From Lentisphaerota bacterium (GTDB lineage: Bacteria > Verrucomicrobiota > Lentisphaeria > Victivallales > Victivallaceae): 45,389 nt of DNA. The stretch covers positions 1 through 45,389 of the forward strand of contig SUWJ01000018.1 of the NCBI GenBank assembly GCA_015061545.1. Reading direction: 5' to 3'. The notes under the pieces are model-generated. The model was not told where the DNA came from, made no database searches, and saw nothing but the letters and a program-made list of their open reading frames with translations. The position numbers were made by a program, and so were the translations under genes. Shown here in pieces: positions 22,692 to 31,218 of this stretch (the stretch's first letter is position 1; each line of letters starts with the position of its first letter).

Positions 22692-25640
22692 TTATTGTTG
22701 TTCTGCTTCAAACTCTTTAAGGGCGTTCTGGAAACTCTTCTGACTGCCGAATTGCTGCTTCAAAAGCTCAAGTTCCTGCGGACGGGCCAGCAGCAGACAG
22801 CGTTTGAAATAACCGCGGGCGATCCGATCCACCCGCTTCTGCCAGTAAGCATCGGGCGCAATATCCGACAAACGCTGCTGCAGATTGCCGTTGTAAAGCA
22901 TATAGTAAAAGTAAAGGTCGCTGCGCCCGGCGGGTTCAACGATATCTATCCACTTTTTATTTTTGACCAGCGAGCCTTTCAGCAGGTTCAAATTCTCGTT
23001 GCGTTCGGTACTTTCTTCCACATTGATCTGCTCGGTAACACTGAGCTGGATTTTGGACAGCGAACTGGAGAGCACCTTCACGGTCATCTTTCTTACAGTT
23101 ACTTCCCGGTCATTCAAAGCACCTTTTTTCAGCATATCCGTAAAGTAGCGGCCCTGCTCGGCAGCGAACTTGATCCGGCGGGCATATTCCGCCAAAGCCA
23201 GCGCATCCTTTTGGAACTCCTGACGGGCAGCCACCCGTTCAGGTTCCGCCATCGCCAGAGCAACAACGGCTTCCAAACGACTCCAATCTGCAGCATTACC
23301 GCTCTTGGCAGCCGAAATCATTGCGTGATCAAGTATACTCATCTTGCGCGGCAGATCGGCGTGATATTTTTCAGCCGAAGACTCCGCTTTTTTGAACGCG
23401 GCATCTTCAATGGCCTTGATCCTCGCCAGGTAAGCCGCCTGTTCCGCATCCTTGGCCTGTCTGGCAAGCAATGCATCGTAACTGCGGCGCAAACTGCTGC
23501 GTACAGGAGCTACGTTGAGCCGTTCATCAGCTTCGATATATGCCGCCTGCAGCGCATCCATAACCTTCTGCTCGGCGCTGTCGGCAGGGCGCAAACTTGC
23601 GTAAACATAAGGCCAGCGGCTGACAAAACTGCGTTCGTCATCCAGCCGCATAGTTTCAAGTTCTTCTGCCTGACGCATAAACTCCGACAGTTGAACTTCC
23701 GCTTTCGGCTTGGCTTCAGCCGCCTGCGCGGCAGCTTGTGCCTTGCGGGCAGCCTCGGCTTCGGCTCTGGCTTTACTGGCATCTCTGGCGGCGGCCTCTC
23801 TGGCAGCAGCCTCGCTTTCCGCCAGCATTTTTTCAGCCAAGGTCCGATTGTCGCCGGTCGGAGCTTGCTTGGCAGGTGCTTCGGGAGTACGCAGCAGGAA
23901 CCACCATACTCCGGCACCGGCGATCGCCAATACTGCAACCGCGGCGATTATCAACGGCAATCTGCTCTTTTTGCCTGCGGATTTTTCATCTGTCGCCTTT
24001 TCATCGCCAGCTTCGCCTTCTGCGGCTTTACCTTCGGCAGCTTCAGTAGTTTTTTCATCCTGCTTACCGTCAGCTGCGGCGGAAGCAGCTTTGCCGTTGT
24101 TCTTACTTTCATCAACAGCATAATTTTCTTTTTCCGCAGCAGCCTTCGCAGCTTCATCGCTCTTATCCGCAGCTTCTGCTGAAGCTGCCGGAGCGGGAGC
24201 CGGCGGCGGTACAGGCGCTTTTTTATCCCCGCCCGGGCGCCGCAGAGTGATCTTGGGTGCAGGTGCGGGTGCGGAGGGCGCAGGAGGCGCTGCCGGTGTT
24301 TCAGGCATCGGCGGTTCAGGAGTTTCCTGTGCAGCATCAGCAGATTTTTTATCTTCGCTCTGAGGTATTGAAAGTTTGATGGAAGGTGCGGCGGGTTTAT
24401 CAGCCTGTGCGCCTGCAATATTCAGCTTGATCGGAGCGGGCTTGGCTGCAGATCCCTGCGCGTTGTCGGCAGCGCTGTTATCACCGGCATTATCTGTTTT
24501 ATCAGATTTATCTTCGTTTTTTTCTTCACTTTTGTCCGCCCCTTTGATCGAAATCTTGACCGGATTGGCAGAAGCGGCAAGTTTGGGCTGAATGGTCATT
24601 CCGCCGCCGTTGCTGTTGAGTTTAAGGCCGCCCGAAGGCTCACCTTTACCGCTGTTCATACCGCTGTTCAGACCGCCGGTCAGACCGCCGCCGCTCTGAT
24701 TGCGGTTTTCCAGAAAATCCTTCAAATCTTTGATAAGGGCCGAACAATCCTGATAACGGTTTTCCGGCTTCTTTGCCATCATCTTGACAATGATATTATC
24801 CAGCGCCTGCGGCAGCATGGGATTGATCTGCCGGGGCGGCACCAGCGTACCGAAAACGTGCTGCTTGGCAATTTCTTCGGTATTTTCGCCGTTATAGGGG
24901 AACTGCCCCGTAACCAGATGATAGAACGTGGCCCCCAAACTGTAGATATCGCTGCGGGTATCGGTTACCACCCCGGTAAGCTGTTCCGGGCTGATATACT
25001 GCGGAGTACCGACAACTTCGTCGCTGTCATCGTCGGCATCATCGCCGAAAGTTCCCGAAAGCCCCAGGTCGGCAAGTTTCACCCGATCGTTGGCGCACAT
25101 CATAATATTGTCGGGCTTGATATCGCGGTGAATAAGTTTCTGCTCCCGCCATGCGCACTCCAGAGCTTGAGCCACCTGCATAATAACATCGGCGGCTTTG
25201 CGGGGTTCGATCTTACCGAGTTTCTGCAGTTCCTCTTTCATAGTTTCGCCATCCAGGAACTCCATGGCAAAGTAGAAAATGCCATCTTCCTCGCCCACGG
25301 CGTAAGCCTGAACAATGTTCGGATGGTTGATCTTGGCAGCTGAACGCGCTTCGCGGATAAATGCCTGTACCGACTCAGCTTCGTGAGAAAATTCGGAGTT
25401 AAGGATCTTGATTGCCGCCGGGCGGTCCAGCGAAAGCTGATGCGCCAGATAGACGATCCCCATACCGCCGGCACCGAGCTTGCGCACCAGCATAAAATCC
25501 CCGATCACCGCTCCAGGTGAAAGCCGTTCTTCGGGCATTTTCACCTCTTTGGAGCAATATGCACACACTGTCGCAACCCCCGGTTCCCAAACCTCGCTCG
25601 CGACAATCCCCTGACAATGTGGACATTGAAAACGTACCAT
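22692..25640 (-). CDS. Membrane Ser/Thr protein kinase with N-terminal zinc ribbon
   Basis: 982 residues from the ATG at 25640, which has GGGAG eight bases before it; a start five codons earlier is less likely. Residues 6-29 form a zinc ribbon (CPHC, CAYC). The Hanks-type kinase spans about 48-310: GAGGMG (56-61), catalytic Lys78, HRDIKPDN (171-178), DLGLS (191-195, DLG in place of DFG), and GTPQYISPEQ (211-220). Then follow a long Pro/Ala/Lys-rich linker, one membrane helix (561-583) and an outer part with an Ala/Glu-rich coiled coil (about 595-660) and a helical domain to the end. The kinase therefore faces the cytoplasm, as in Pkn proteins. Targets are unknown. Confidence 0.92.
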   Translation of the reverse strand: MVRFQCPHCQGIVASEVWEPGVATVCAYCSKEVKMPEERLSPGAVIGDFMLVRKLGAGGMGIVYLAHQLSLDRPAAIKILNSEFSHEAESVQAFIREARSAAKINHPNIVQAYAVGEEDGIFYFAMEFLDGETMKEELQKLGKIEPRKAADVIMQVAQALECAWREQKLIHRDIKPDNIMMCANDRVKLADLGLSGTFGDDADDDSDEVVGTPQYISPEQLTGVVTDTRSDIYSLGATFYHLVTGQFPYNGENTEEIAKQHVFGTLVPPRQINPMLPQALDNIIVKMMAKKPENRYQDCSALIKDLKDFLENRNQSGGGLTGGLNSGMNSGKGEPSGGLKLNSNGGGMTIQPKLAASANPVKISIKGADKSEEKNEDKSDKTDNAGDNSAADNAQGSAAKPAPIKLNIAGAQADKPAAPSIKLSIPQSEDKKSADAAQETPEPPMPETPAAPPAPSAPAPAPKITLRRPGGDKKAPVPPPAPAPAASAEAADKSDEAAKAAAEKENYAVDESKNNGKAASAAADGKQDEKTTEAAEGKAAEGEAGDEKATDEKSAGKKSRLPLIIAAVAVLAIAGAGVWWFLLRTPEAPAKQAPTGDNRTLAEKMLAESEAAAREAAARDASKARAEAEAARKAQAAAQAAEAKPKAEVQLSEFMRQAEELETMRLDDERSFVSRWPYVYASLRPADSAEQKVMDALQAAYIEADERLNVAPVRSSLRRSYDALLARQAKDAEQAAYLARIKAIEDAAFKKAESSAEKYHADLPRKMSILDHAMISAAKSGNAADWSRLEAVVALAMAEPERVAARQEFQKDALALAEYARRIKFAAEQGRYFTDMLKKGALNDREVTVRKMTVKVLSSSLSKIQLSVTEQINVEESTERNENLNLLKGSLVKNKKWIDIVEPAGRSDLYFYYMLYNGNLQQRLSDIAPDAYWQKRVDRIARGYFKRCLLLARPQELELLKQQFGSQKSFQNALKEFEAEQQ

Positions 25641-25677
25641 ATAAAAAACTCCCATGAGATTTAGATATTCAATTCCA

Positions 25678-25720
25678 TTGTAATATAGCCCAACAAATCA
25701 CTTTCGACTACATATTACAA
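25678..25720. repeat. 9-bp inverted repeat TTGTAATAT / ATATTACAA, 25-base spacer
   Basis: Arms 25678-25686 and 25712-25720 are perfect. The site lies just upstream of the kinase gene and its right arm covers the stop codon of the gene before it. Possible operator; no T-run supports a terminator. Confidence 0.35.
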
Positions 25721-26587
25721 ACTTTTTGGCTCATTTTTTTCCATTTTTTTATCATTCAACGGCAAAAAATCCCCCGAAGCTGCCGTCAAGCGTCGCAAAA
25801 AATAGAGAATACGATCCAGATTTTCCGCTTTCGGGCGTCCTTTGCGGACGAGAAGTGAATGTTTTACGGCAAATTTGTAACGCCCTGAAACAATATTTTC
25901 CTTCGTGGGCAGCACTCCGTCAACCTTCAGTATTTTGGCTGAATCGGCACACTTTTCCGCCAAAGCCCACGATCCGAACACGATCGGCGCAGGCAAAGCA
26001 AGCAAAATTGCTTTTGCTGCCTCGGGCGTATTGCACAAAATCATATCGGGCAATATATCGCTGCCCGCAGCGATCCTGCCGTTGGCAGCTTCCGACAGAT
26101 CCTGCTGCATGATCAATGCCCTGAAAGCCCGCCCGGCGGGGGAATCGGGCCGCATCCCTGCAATTCTGATGGCACCGCCGGCATGACCGAGTTTTTCCAT
26201 ACGGTTGATCCTGCCGTTGAAAATCGCCTTGAGTTCCGCAGCAGTTACCGAATCCAGCGGCGAATCCGACGGCACCGCCACGATCAACGGCAGCAAAGCG
26301 TAATCAAACTGTTCAAACTTCTCTTTGTCAAAATCAAGAAAACTTTCCGACACCATTGCCCAGCTATCATTTACGGGCAACTCCGGAAAATCCTTCAGAG
26401 CTTTTAACGATATACTCAAATCCTGAGGCCAAGCTGTATTTTCCTGCTTGAAAACCGTTCCCAGCAATCCTTGCAGATTCATGCCTCCGCCTGAACGATC
26501 CAACAGCAGAAATTCTTCGCCGGCCGATAAAACCGCCCGGGCACAGCTCAAGAGCAACATCAATACCAAACCTGTTTTCAACTTCAT
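25715..26587 (-). CDS. PstS-like periplasmic substrate-binding protein
   Basis: 290 residues from the ATG at 26587, with GGAAGG upstream; a longer frame to 26668 is not supported. Signal peptide MKLKTGLVLMLLLSCARAVLSAG. The mature part matches the phosphate-binding-type (PBP-like) fold: VAVPSDSPLDSVTAAELKAIFNGRINRME is the segment seen in PstS proteins (I-F-x-G-x-I-x-x-W region), followed by GMRPDSPAGRAFRALIM and PAPIVFGSWALAE. Many such proteins work without an ABC transporter; none is encoded here. It lies 74 bases upstream of the kinase gene on the same strand, so it might supply a signal to it, but the ligand is unknown. Length is typical for the family. Confidence 0.75.
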   Translation of the reverse strand: MKLKTGLVLMLLLSCARAVLSAGEEFLLLDRSGGGMNLQGLLGTVFKQENTAWPQDLSISLKALKDFPELPVNDSWAMVSESFLDFDKEKFEQFDYALLPLIVAVPSDSPLDSVTAAELKAIFNGRINRMEKLGHAGGAIRIAGMRPDSPAGRAFRALIMQQDLSEAANGRIAAGSDILPDMILCNTPEAAKAILLALPAPIVFGSWALAEKCADSAKILKVDGVLPTKENIVSGRYKFAVKHSLLVRKGRPKAENLDRILYFLRRLTAASGDFLPLNDKKMEKNEPKSL

Positions 26588-26708
26588 AGCACCGCAGCCT
26601 TCCTTGCCAATCCACCCGTAAAACACTCCGACCCCGATAAATTTAGCGCCAAAGGTGCAACTTGTCAAGTTTTTGGCTAAAAAACGGAATACAACACCTG
26701 AAAAACAG

Positions 26709-26736
26709 TTGCAAAAATCAATCTCAGGAGTATATT
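26709..26736 (+). promoter_or_regulatory. Candidate promoter of the transhydrogenase operon
   Basis: TTGCAA at 26709-26714, 16 bases, TATATT at 26731-26736. Just after it, TATACTG occurs twice in tandem at 26744-26757 and could be a regulator site near the start of transcription. Confidence 0.4.
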
Positions 26737-26808
26737 AACCGGATATACTGTATACTGTTGAATTCATTGATTTGATCTTGTAAAAAATAAAATAAGGAGA
26801 TGGTTGAT

Positions 26809-27261
26809 ATGGAGCAGATTAAAGCCTGTCTCGCGGCAATCGCCCCTGAACCGGGTAATCTTATCCGCGGTTTGCAGGCGATCCAGACCGGCGAAGGCTA
26901 TGTATCCGACGAAGCGATCAAGGCGGCATCTGACTACTTTAAGGTGCCGGTAGCCGAAGTCGAAGGCGTTCTCAGTTTTTACGCACAGTTCAAACGGGTC
27001 AAACCGGGCCGTTTTACCATTGCCGTCTGCGATGGCACCGCCTGCCACATCAAAGGTTCGCCGCTGATTATGGAATGGCTCAGCGATGCATTGAAGATCC
27101 GCCCCGGCGAAACCGATGCTCAAGGCAATTTTTCCATCGAAAAAGTATCCTGCCTCGGCTGCTGCAGTCTGGCCCCGGTTATGGCGGTCAACGGAACCGT
27201 TTACGGCAAACTTGACCGCAAAAAGGTGGTCAGCATCCTCAAGGAGTATCAGAACAAATGA
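26809..27261 (+). CDS. NuoE-like [2Fe-2S] subunit of a transhydrogenase (StnC-like)
   Basis: 150 residues from the ATG at 26809; an ATG at 26800 would touch the AAGGAG ribosome-binding site, so it is rejected. Thioredoxin-like NuoE fold with the four cluster ligands C74, C79 (CDGTAC) and C115, C119 (CLGCC), preceded by the helical EGYVSDEAIKAASDYF segment of the family. In complex I, bifurcating hydrogenases and Stn-type transhydrogenases this subunit passes or stores electrons beside the NADH/FMN site of the partner encoded next. It overlaps that gene by four bases (ATGA). No membrane segments; the complex should be cytoplasmic. Confidence 0.9.
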   Translation: MEQIKACLAAIAPEPGNLIRGLQAIQTGEGYVSDEAIKAASDYFKVPVAEVEGVLSFYAQFKRVKPGRFTIAVCDGTACHIKGSPLIMEWLSDALKIRPGETDAQGNFSIEKVSCLGCCSLAPVMAVNGTVYGKLDRKKVVSILKEYQNK

Positions 27262-28973
27262 TTAACAGCAATATTGCAGAGATCCGTCTGGGTACTGCCA
27301 GCTGCGGAATTGCTTCAGGCGCGGGTGCAGTTCTGGAAAAGATGCAAGCTATGGAGCCTGACTTCAAGATCACCGAAGTCGGCTGCGTGGGCTGCTGCTA
27401 CGCTGAACCGCTGGCAGAAGTCATCACCAAAGATGGTCAATCCATCTTTTACGGCAATCTGACCGCCGACGAAAAATGCCTCGCCAACATCTTCAACCTG
27501 AGCGAAGCCGGCCGTTTTTCCGAGCCCGAACAGCGCAGCAGCAAGATGCTGCCGCGGGTACTTAAACTGGCGGGACGCATCGATCCGATAAGTCTGGAAG
27601 CATACCGCAAAGCAGGCGGCTACCATGCTCTGGGCAAGGCGCAGGAAATGGCGCCCGAAGCAATCGTCAATGCCGTCAAAGAGTCAGGCTTGCGCGGTCG
27701 CGGCGGCGGCGGTTTTTCGACCGGCATGAAATGGAGTTTTCTGGCGGCTAAAAATTCACCCGAAAAAATCATCATCTGCAATGCCGACGAAGGCGACCCG
27801 GGTGCCTTTATGGACCGCTCGCTTATGGAAAGTGTTCCCCATCAGGTGCTGGAAGGTATGCTCATTGCTGCGGCAGCTACCGGCGCGACCAAACTTTTCA
27901 TCTACTGCCGGGCAGAGTACCCCATGGCGATCCGCAATCTGAAGATCGCCATTGCCCAAATCAACGAAAACAAACTCAATGTTATCAAGGGTCGTACCAT
28001 TGAGATCATTATTAAAGAAGGCGCAGGTGCTTTTGTCTGCGGCGAAGAAACCGCCCTTATCGCCTCGCTGGAAGGCAAGCGCGGTACGCCCCGTTTCCGT
28101 CCGCCCTTCCCCACCGACAGCGGTTATCATCAATTGCCGACCATGATCAACAACGTGGAAACCTTCGGTAATATTCCGCTGATTATTGACGAAGGCGCAG
28201 CAGCATACGCTTCCATCGGAACCGAAAACAGCAAAGGCACCAAGATCTTTGCTCTGGCGGGCGACCTTAAATACCCCGGTCTTGCCGAAGTACCTATGGG
28301 TATAACGCTGCGGGAAATCGTTTTTGATATCGGCGGAGCTGATCCTGAAAATGTCAAAGCGGTGCAGACCGGCGGTCCTTCCGGCGGCTGTATACCGGTT
28401 GAACTTTTTGATACCCCCATCGACTACGACTCGCTGCGCAGTCTGGGTGCGATCATGGGTTCGGGCGGTCTGATCGTTATCGGTAAAAACCGCTGTATGG
28501 TCGAAACTGCCCGTTACTTCCTTGACTTCACCCGTCGGGAATCCTGCGGCAAATGCACCTTCTGCCGGGTGGGTACGACCCGTATGTTTGAAACGCTTGA
28601 ACGCATTACTAAAGGCGAAGGCAAGCCGGAAGATATCGACTTTCTGGAAACGCTGGGCAATCAGGTCCGCAAAGGTTCGCTCTGCGGACTGGGGCAGACT
28701 GCCCCCAATCCGGTGCTGGCAACGCTGCGCTATTTCAAAAATGAATATCTCGACCATGTGGAAAAACGCACCTGTACCGCGCTGGAATGTAACGCACTGG
28801 TCAAGGTCAAACTCGATCAGAGCAAATGCGTAAAATGCAAACTCTGCATCAAGAGTTGTCCGGTAGGAGCTATCAGCAGCGATTTTGTAATTGATGCAGA
28901 TAAATGCACCCGCTGCAACAGCTGCATAGAGCTTTGCCCCAAAAAGGCGATCAGCCGTTATCCCAACGAGTGA
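27258..28973 (+). CDS. NuoF-like NADH/FMN subunit with C-terminal ferredoxin domain (StnB-like)
   Basis: 571 residues. Order of domains: thioredoxin-like N-terminus with TASCGIASGAG and GCVGCCYAEP (1-90); FMN/NADH domain with GLRGRGGGGFSTGMKW, ICNADEGDPGAFMDR and GAGAFVCGEETALIASLEG (about 130-350); the [4Fe-4S] motif SCGKCTFCR with the fourth Cys in GSLCGLGQ (about 430-480); and a two-cluster ferredoxin tail CVKCKLCIKSCP and CTRCNSCIELCP (about 525-565). This extended NuoF form is the bifurcating core of HydB/HndC hydrogenases and of Stn transhydrogenases. It overlaps the preceding gene by four bases and precedes the next by 19 bases. Confidence 0.93.
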   Translation: MINSNIAEIRLGTASCGIASGAGAVLEKMQAMEPDFKITEVGCVGCCYAEPLAEVITKDGQSIFYGNLTADEKCLANIFNLSEAGRFSEPEQRSSKMLPRVLKLAGRIDPISLEAYRKAGGYHALGKAQEMAPEAIVNAVKESGLRGRGGGGFSTGMKWSFLAAKNSPEKIIICNADEGDPGAFMDRSLMESVPHQVLEGMLIAAAATGATKLFIYCRAEYPMAIRNLKIAIAQINENKLNVIKGRTIEIIIKEGAGAFVCGEETALIASLEGKRGTPRFRPPFPTDSGYHQLPTMINNVETFGNIPLIIDEGAAAYASIGTENSKGTKIFALAGDLKYPGLAEVPMGITLREIVFDIGGADPENVKAVQTGGPSGGCIPVELFDTPIDYDSLRSLGAIMGSGGLIVIGKNRCMVETARYFLDFTRRESCGKCTFCRVGTTRMFETLERITKGEGKPEDIDFLETLGNQVRKGSLCGLGQTAPNPVLATLRYFKNEYLDHVEKRTCTALECNALVKVKLDQSKCVKCKLCIKSCPVGAISSDFVIDADKCTRCNSCIELCPKKAISRYPNE

Positions 28974-28992
28974 TTTAGTGAGGTTATATAAT

Positions 28993-31053
28993 ATGAGCAA
29001 TTCTGCTGAAAACAATACTTTTGAGTTTATTCTGGACGGCAAGACCGTTCAGGCAAAAGCGGGGGAAACGGTACTGGAAGTGGCTCGCCGCGAGGGGATA
29101 ACGATCCCCAGTTTGTGCTTTAACGGCAAAGTATCCCATACCACCAGCTGCTTTGTCTGCGTGGTCAAAGACTGCAAAACCGGCAAATTCCTGCCCTCCT
29201 GCGCGGCCCGTCCCGCCCCCGGACAGGCGATCGACGCATCAAGCGATGAAGTCAAATCCATGCGCAAGACCGCGCTGGAGCTGCTGCTCAGCGAACACTC
29301 CGGCGACTGCGAAGCGCCCTGTACCATGGCCTGCCCAGCTCATGCGGCGGTGGAAGAATATGTGCGGGCAGGACGCGAAGGCGATTGGCTGAAAGCACTC
29401 AAGATCATCAAGGAGCGTATTCCGCTGCCGATGAGTATCGGTAGAGTCTGTCCCCGTTTCTGCGAAAAAGAGTGCCGCAAAAACCTTTACGGCAAAGCGG
29501 TATCCATCAACGATTTCAAGCGGCTTGCCGCCGATTTGTATTATCGGGAATATGTGGAAGAGCTGCCCGAAGATACAGGCAAAAAAGTTGCCATCGTCGG
29601 GGCGGGACCTGCGGGACTCAGCGCAGCGTATTATCTGCGGCTTAACGGCGTAAAAGTCAAACTGTTCGATCAAATGCCCCAGGCAGGCGGCATGATCCGC
29701 TACGGTATTCCCGAATACCGTTTGCCCAAAAATGATATTCTGGATGTGGAACTTGACCACTTCCGCAAATTGGGTGTGGAATTTGAGTTCAACGCCAAGC
29801 TGGGCGAAAATCTGGATTTGGATAAACTTTCTGCTGAATATGATGCCGTAGGTATTGCTGTAGGCTGCTGGAACTCATCGACCATCCGCTGCAACGGCGA
29901 AGAACTGGCGACTCCGGGGATCGACTTTTTGCGCGACAACATTCTCTCGGGCTGCAAACTTGCCAATCCGGGCAAGACCATCGTCATCGGCGGCGGCAAT
30001 ACGGCTATGGACTGCGTGCGTACAGCAGTACGGCTGGGCGCGGAAGATGTCAGCTGTTTCTACCGCCGTACCGAAAACGAAATGCCTGCGGAAAAGATCG
30101 AAATCCATGAAGCCAAAGAAGAAGGCGTCAAATTTGAATTTCTTATTGCCCCGACCAATCTGCGCAGGGAAAACGGTAAACTTATCCTGACCTGTCAGCG
30201 TATGGTGCTGGGCGAACCCGATGCTTCGGGCCGCCGCCGTCCTGTGCCGCAGCCCGGCAGCGAGTTCGATACCGTTGCCGATACAGTCATTGCCGCAGTC
30301 GGGCAGAATACGGTAATGCCTGATGGTATAAAAGTCAATAAATACGGTTATGCCGAAGTTACCGCCGGCGGCAAAGTCGAAGGCAAAATCTTCAGCGCAG
30401 GCGATTGCGTATCAGGTGCCGCCACGGTGGTGGAAGCCGTGGCTGGCGGCCGTATAATGGCGCTGGGTATGGTGGCAATGTTTGAAGGCAAAGAGCTTAC
30501 TGAACCTTACACGATCAACGTATCCCGCGGCAGCTGGAGAAGCATGAGTACCGACGATGTGGTCAAAATTCACGATCAGGTATCCGATGCCGAACGCGCC
30601 GCATTGCCGCTGATAAGTTTGCAGGAACGCAAGAGTACGTTCAAAGAGGTTGCCGGTACAATGGATCCGGCAACGCTGCAGGCCGAAGGCAAGCGCTGTA
30701 TTGAGTGCAGCTGCACCGATAAGCTGGATTGCCGCCTCAAGAAGAGTGCCGAACTTTGCGGCGCGTGTGTTGACAGTATTTGCGGCAGGAAGAATGCCAA
30801 ACGCATTGATATAAGACATCCGCAGATCGTGCAGGATACCGGCAAGTGCATCAAGTGCGGCATTTGCGTAAAAACCTGCAAAGAGTTGATCGGCAAAACG
30901 CTGCTTTCGGCTCAAAATCGCGGCTTCCAAACTACGGTATCGACTGCGTTCAACGCCGGTCTGCCGACTTCCTGCGCCGAATGCGGAGCGTGTATTGATG
31001 CGTGTCCCACGGGAGCGCTGGATTGGAAGGACAAAAACCGCCGCAAAAAGTAA
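28993..31053 (+). CDS. Fusion of NuoG-type [2Fe-2S] domain, GltD/NfnB-like flavoprotein and ferredoxin (StnA-like)
   Basis: 686 residues from the ATG at 28993 (GAGG nine bases before). Residues 1-90 are a [2Fe-2S] domain with C42, C53, C56, C70, the exact spacing of NuoG. CEAPCTMACP and GRVCPRFCEKEC (about 110-165) are GltD-type Fe-S motifs. FAD and NAD(P) sites follow: VAIVGAGPAGLSAAYYL and TIVIGGGNTAMDCVR (about 203 and 331), with the AGDC motif before the end of the flavoprotein part. The C-terminus has Cys-rich clusters CIECSC, CGAC, CIKCGICVKTC and CAECGACIDACP. No H-cluster or molybdopterin motif is present, so this is not a hydrogenase or formate dehydrogenase. The set fits an Stn-type NADPH-linked subunit. 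Confidence 0.9.
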   Translation: MSNSAENNTFEFILDGKTVQAKAGETVLEVARREGITIPSLCFNGKVSHTTSCFVCVVKDCKTGKFLPSCAARPAPGQAIDASSDEVKSMRKTALELLLSEHSGDCEAPCTMACPAHAAVEEYVRAGREGDWLKALKIIKERIPLPMSIGRVCPRFCEKECRKNLYGKAVSINDFKRLAADLYYREYVEELPEDTGKKVAIVGAGPAGLSAAYYLRLNGVKVKLFDQMPQAGGMIRYGIPEYRLPKNDILDVELDHFRKLGVEFEFNAKLGENLDLDKLSAEYDAVGIAVGCWNSSTIRCNGEELATPGIDFLRDNILSGCKLANPGKTIVIGGGNTAMDCVRTAVRLGAEDVSCFYRRTENEMPAEKIEIHEAKEEGVKFEFLIAPTNLRRENGKLILTCQRMVLGEPDASGRRRPVPQPGSEFDTVADTVIAAVGQNTVMPDGIKVNKYGYAEVTAGGKVEGKIFSAGDCVSGAATVVEAVAGGRIMALGMVAMFEGKELTEPYTINVSRGSWRSMSTDDVVKIHDQVSDAERAALPLISLQERKSTFKEVAGTMDPATLQAEGKRCIECSCTDKLDCRLKKSAELCGACVDSICGRKNAKRIDIRHPQIVQDTGKCIKCGICVKTCKELIGKTLLSAQNRGFQTTVSTAFNAGLPTSCAECGACIDACPTGALDWKDKNRRKK

Positions 31054-31097
31054 CTTTCAACTTTGATTCCTGTAAAAGTTGACAGAATAAAAACTTT

Positions 31098-31148
31098 CAA
31101 TGGCATCTTTTTCTGCAGTTGAGTAAGAAAAAGGTGCCATTGATTTTT
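31098..31148 (+). terminator. Strong Rho-independent terminator of the transhydrogenase operon
   Basis: Arms 31098-31114 and 31126-31142 pair over 17 bases with one G-U around an 11-base loop, followed by ATTTTTT. It may also stop the convergent araC-type transcript. Confidence 0.88.
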
Positions 31149-31218
31149 TGGCTGAACAGGCAACTCAACATTTCCGCCGCTCAGTTTGTTCAGCATTGGC
31201 AGCGCAGCTCCGGTCATA

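Noticed and set aside
22392-24182. 596-codon plus-strand frame opposite the kinase and phosphoesterase genes
   Set aside because: Crosses two recognised genes in antisense; composition follows from their Ala/Lys/Glu-rich codons.
26809-28973. Fragment of respiratory complex I
   Set aside because: The NuoF-like protein has an extra thioredoxin-like N-terminus and a ferredoxin tail, and no membrane-arm genes follow.
27756-29042. 428-codon minus-strand frame opposite the NuoF-like gene
   Set aside because: Antisense shadow of a gene with full catalytic motifs.
26809-31053. Electron-bifurcating [FeFe]-hydrogenase or formate dehydrogenase
   Set aside because: No H-cluster motifs and no molybdopterin subunit; the third gene is a GltD-type flavoprotein fusion.
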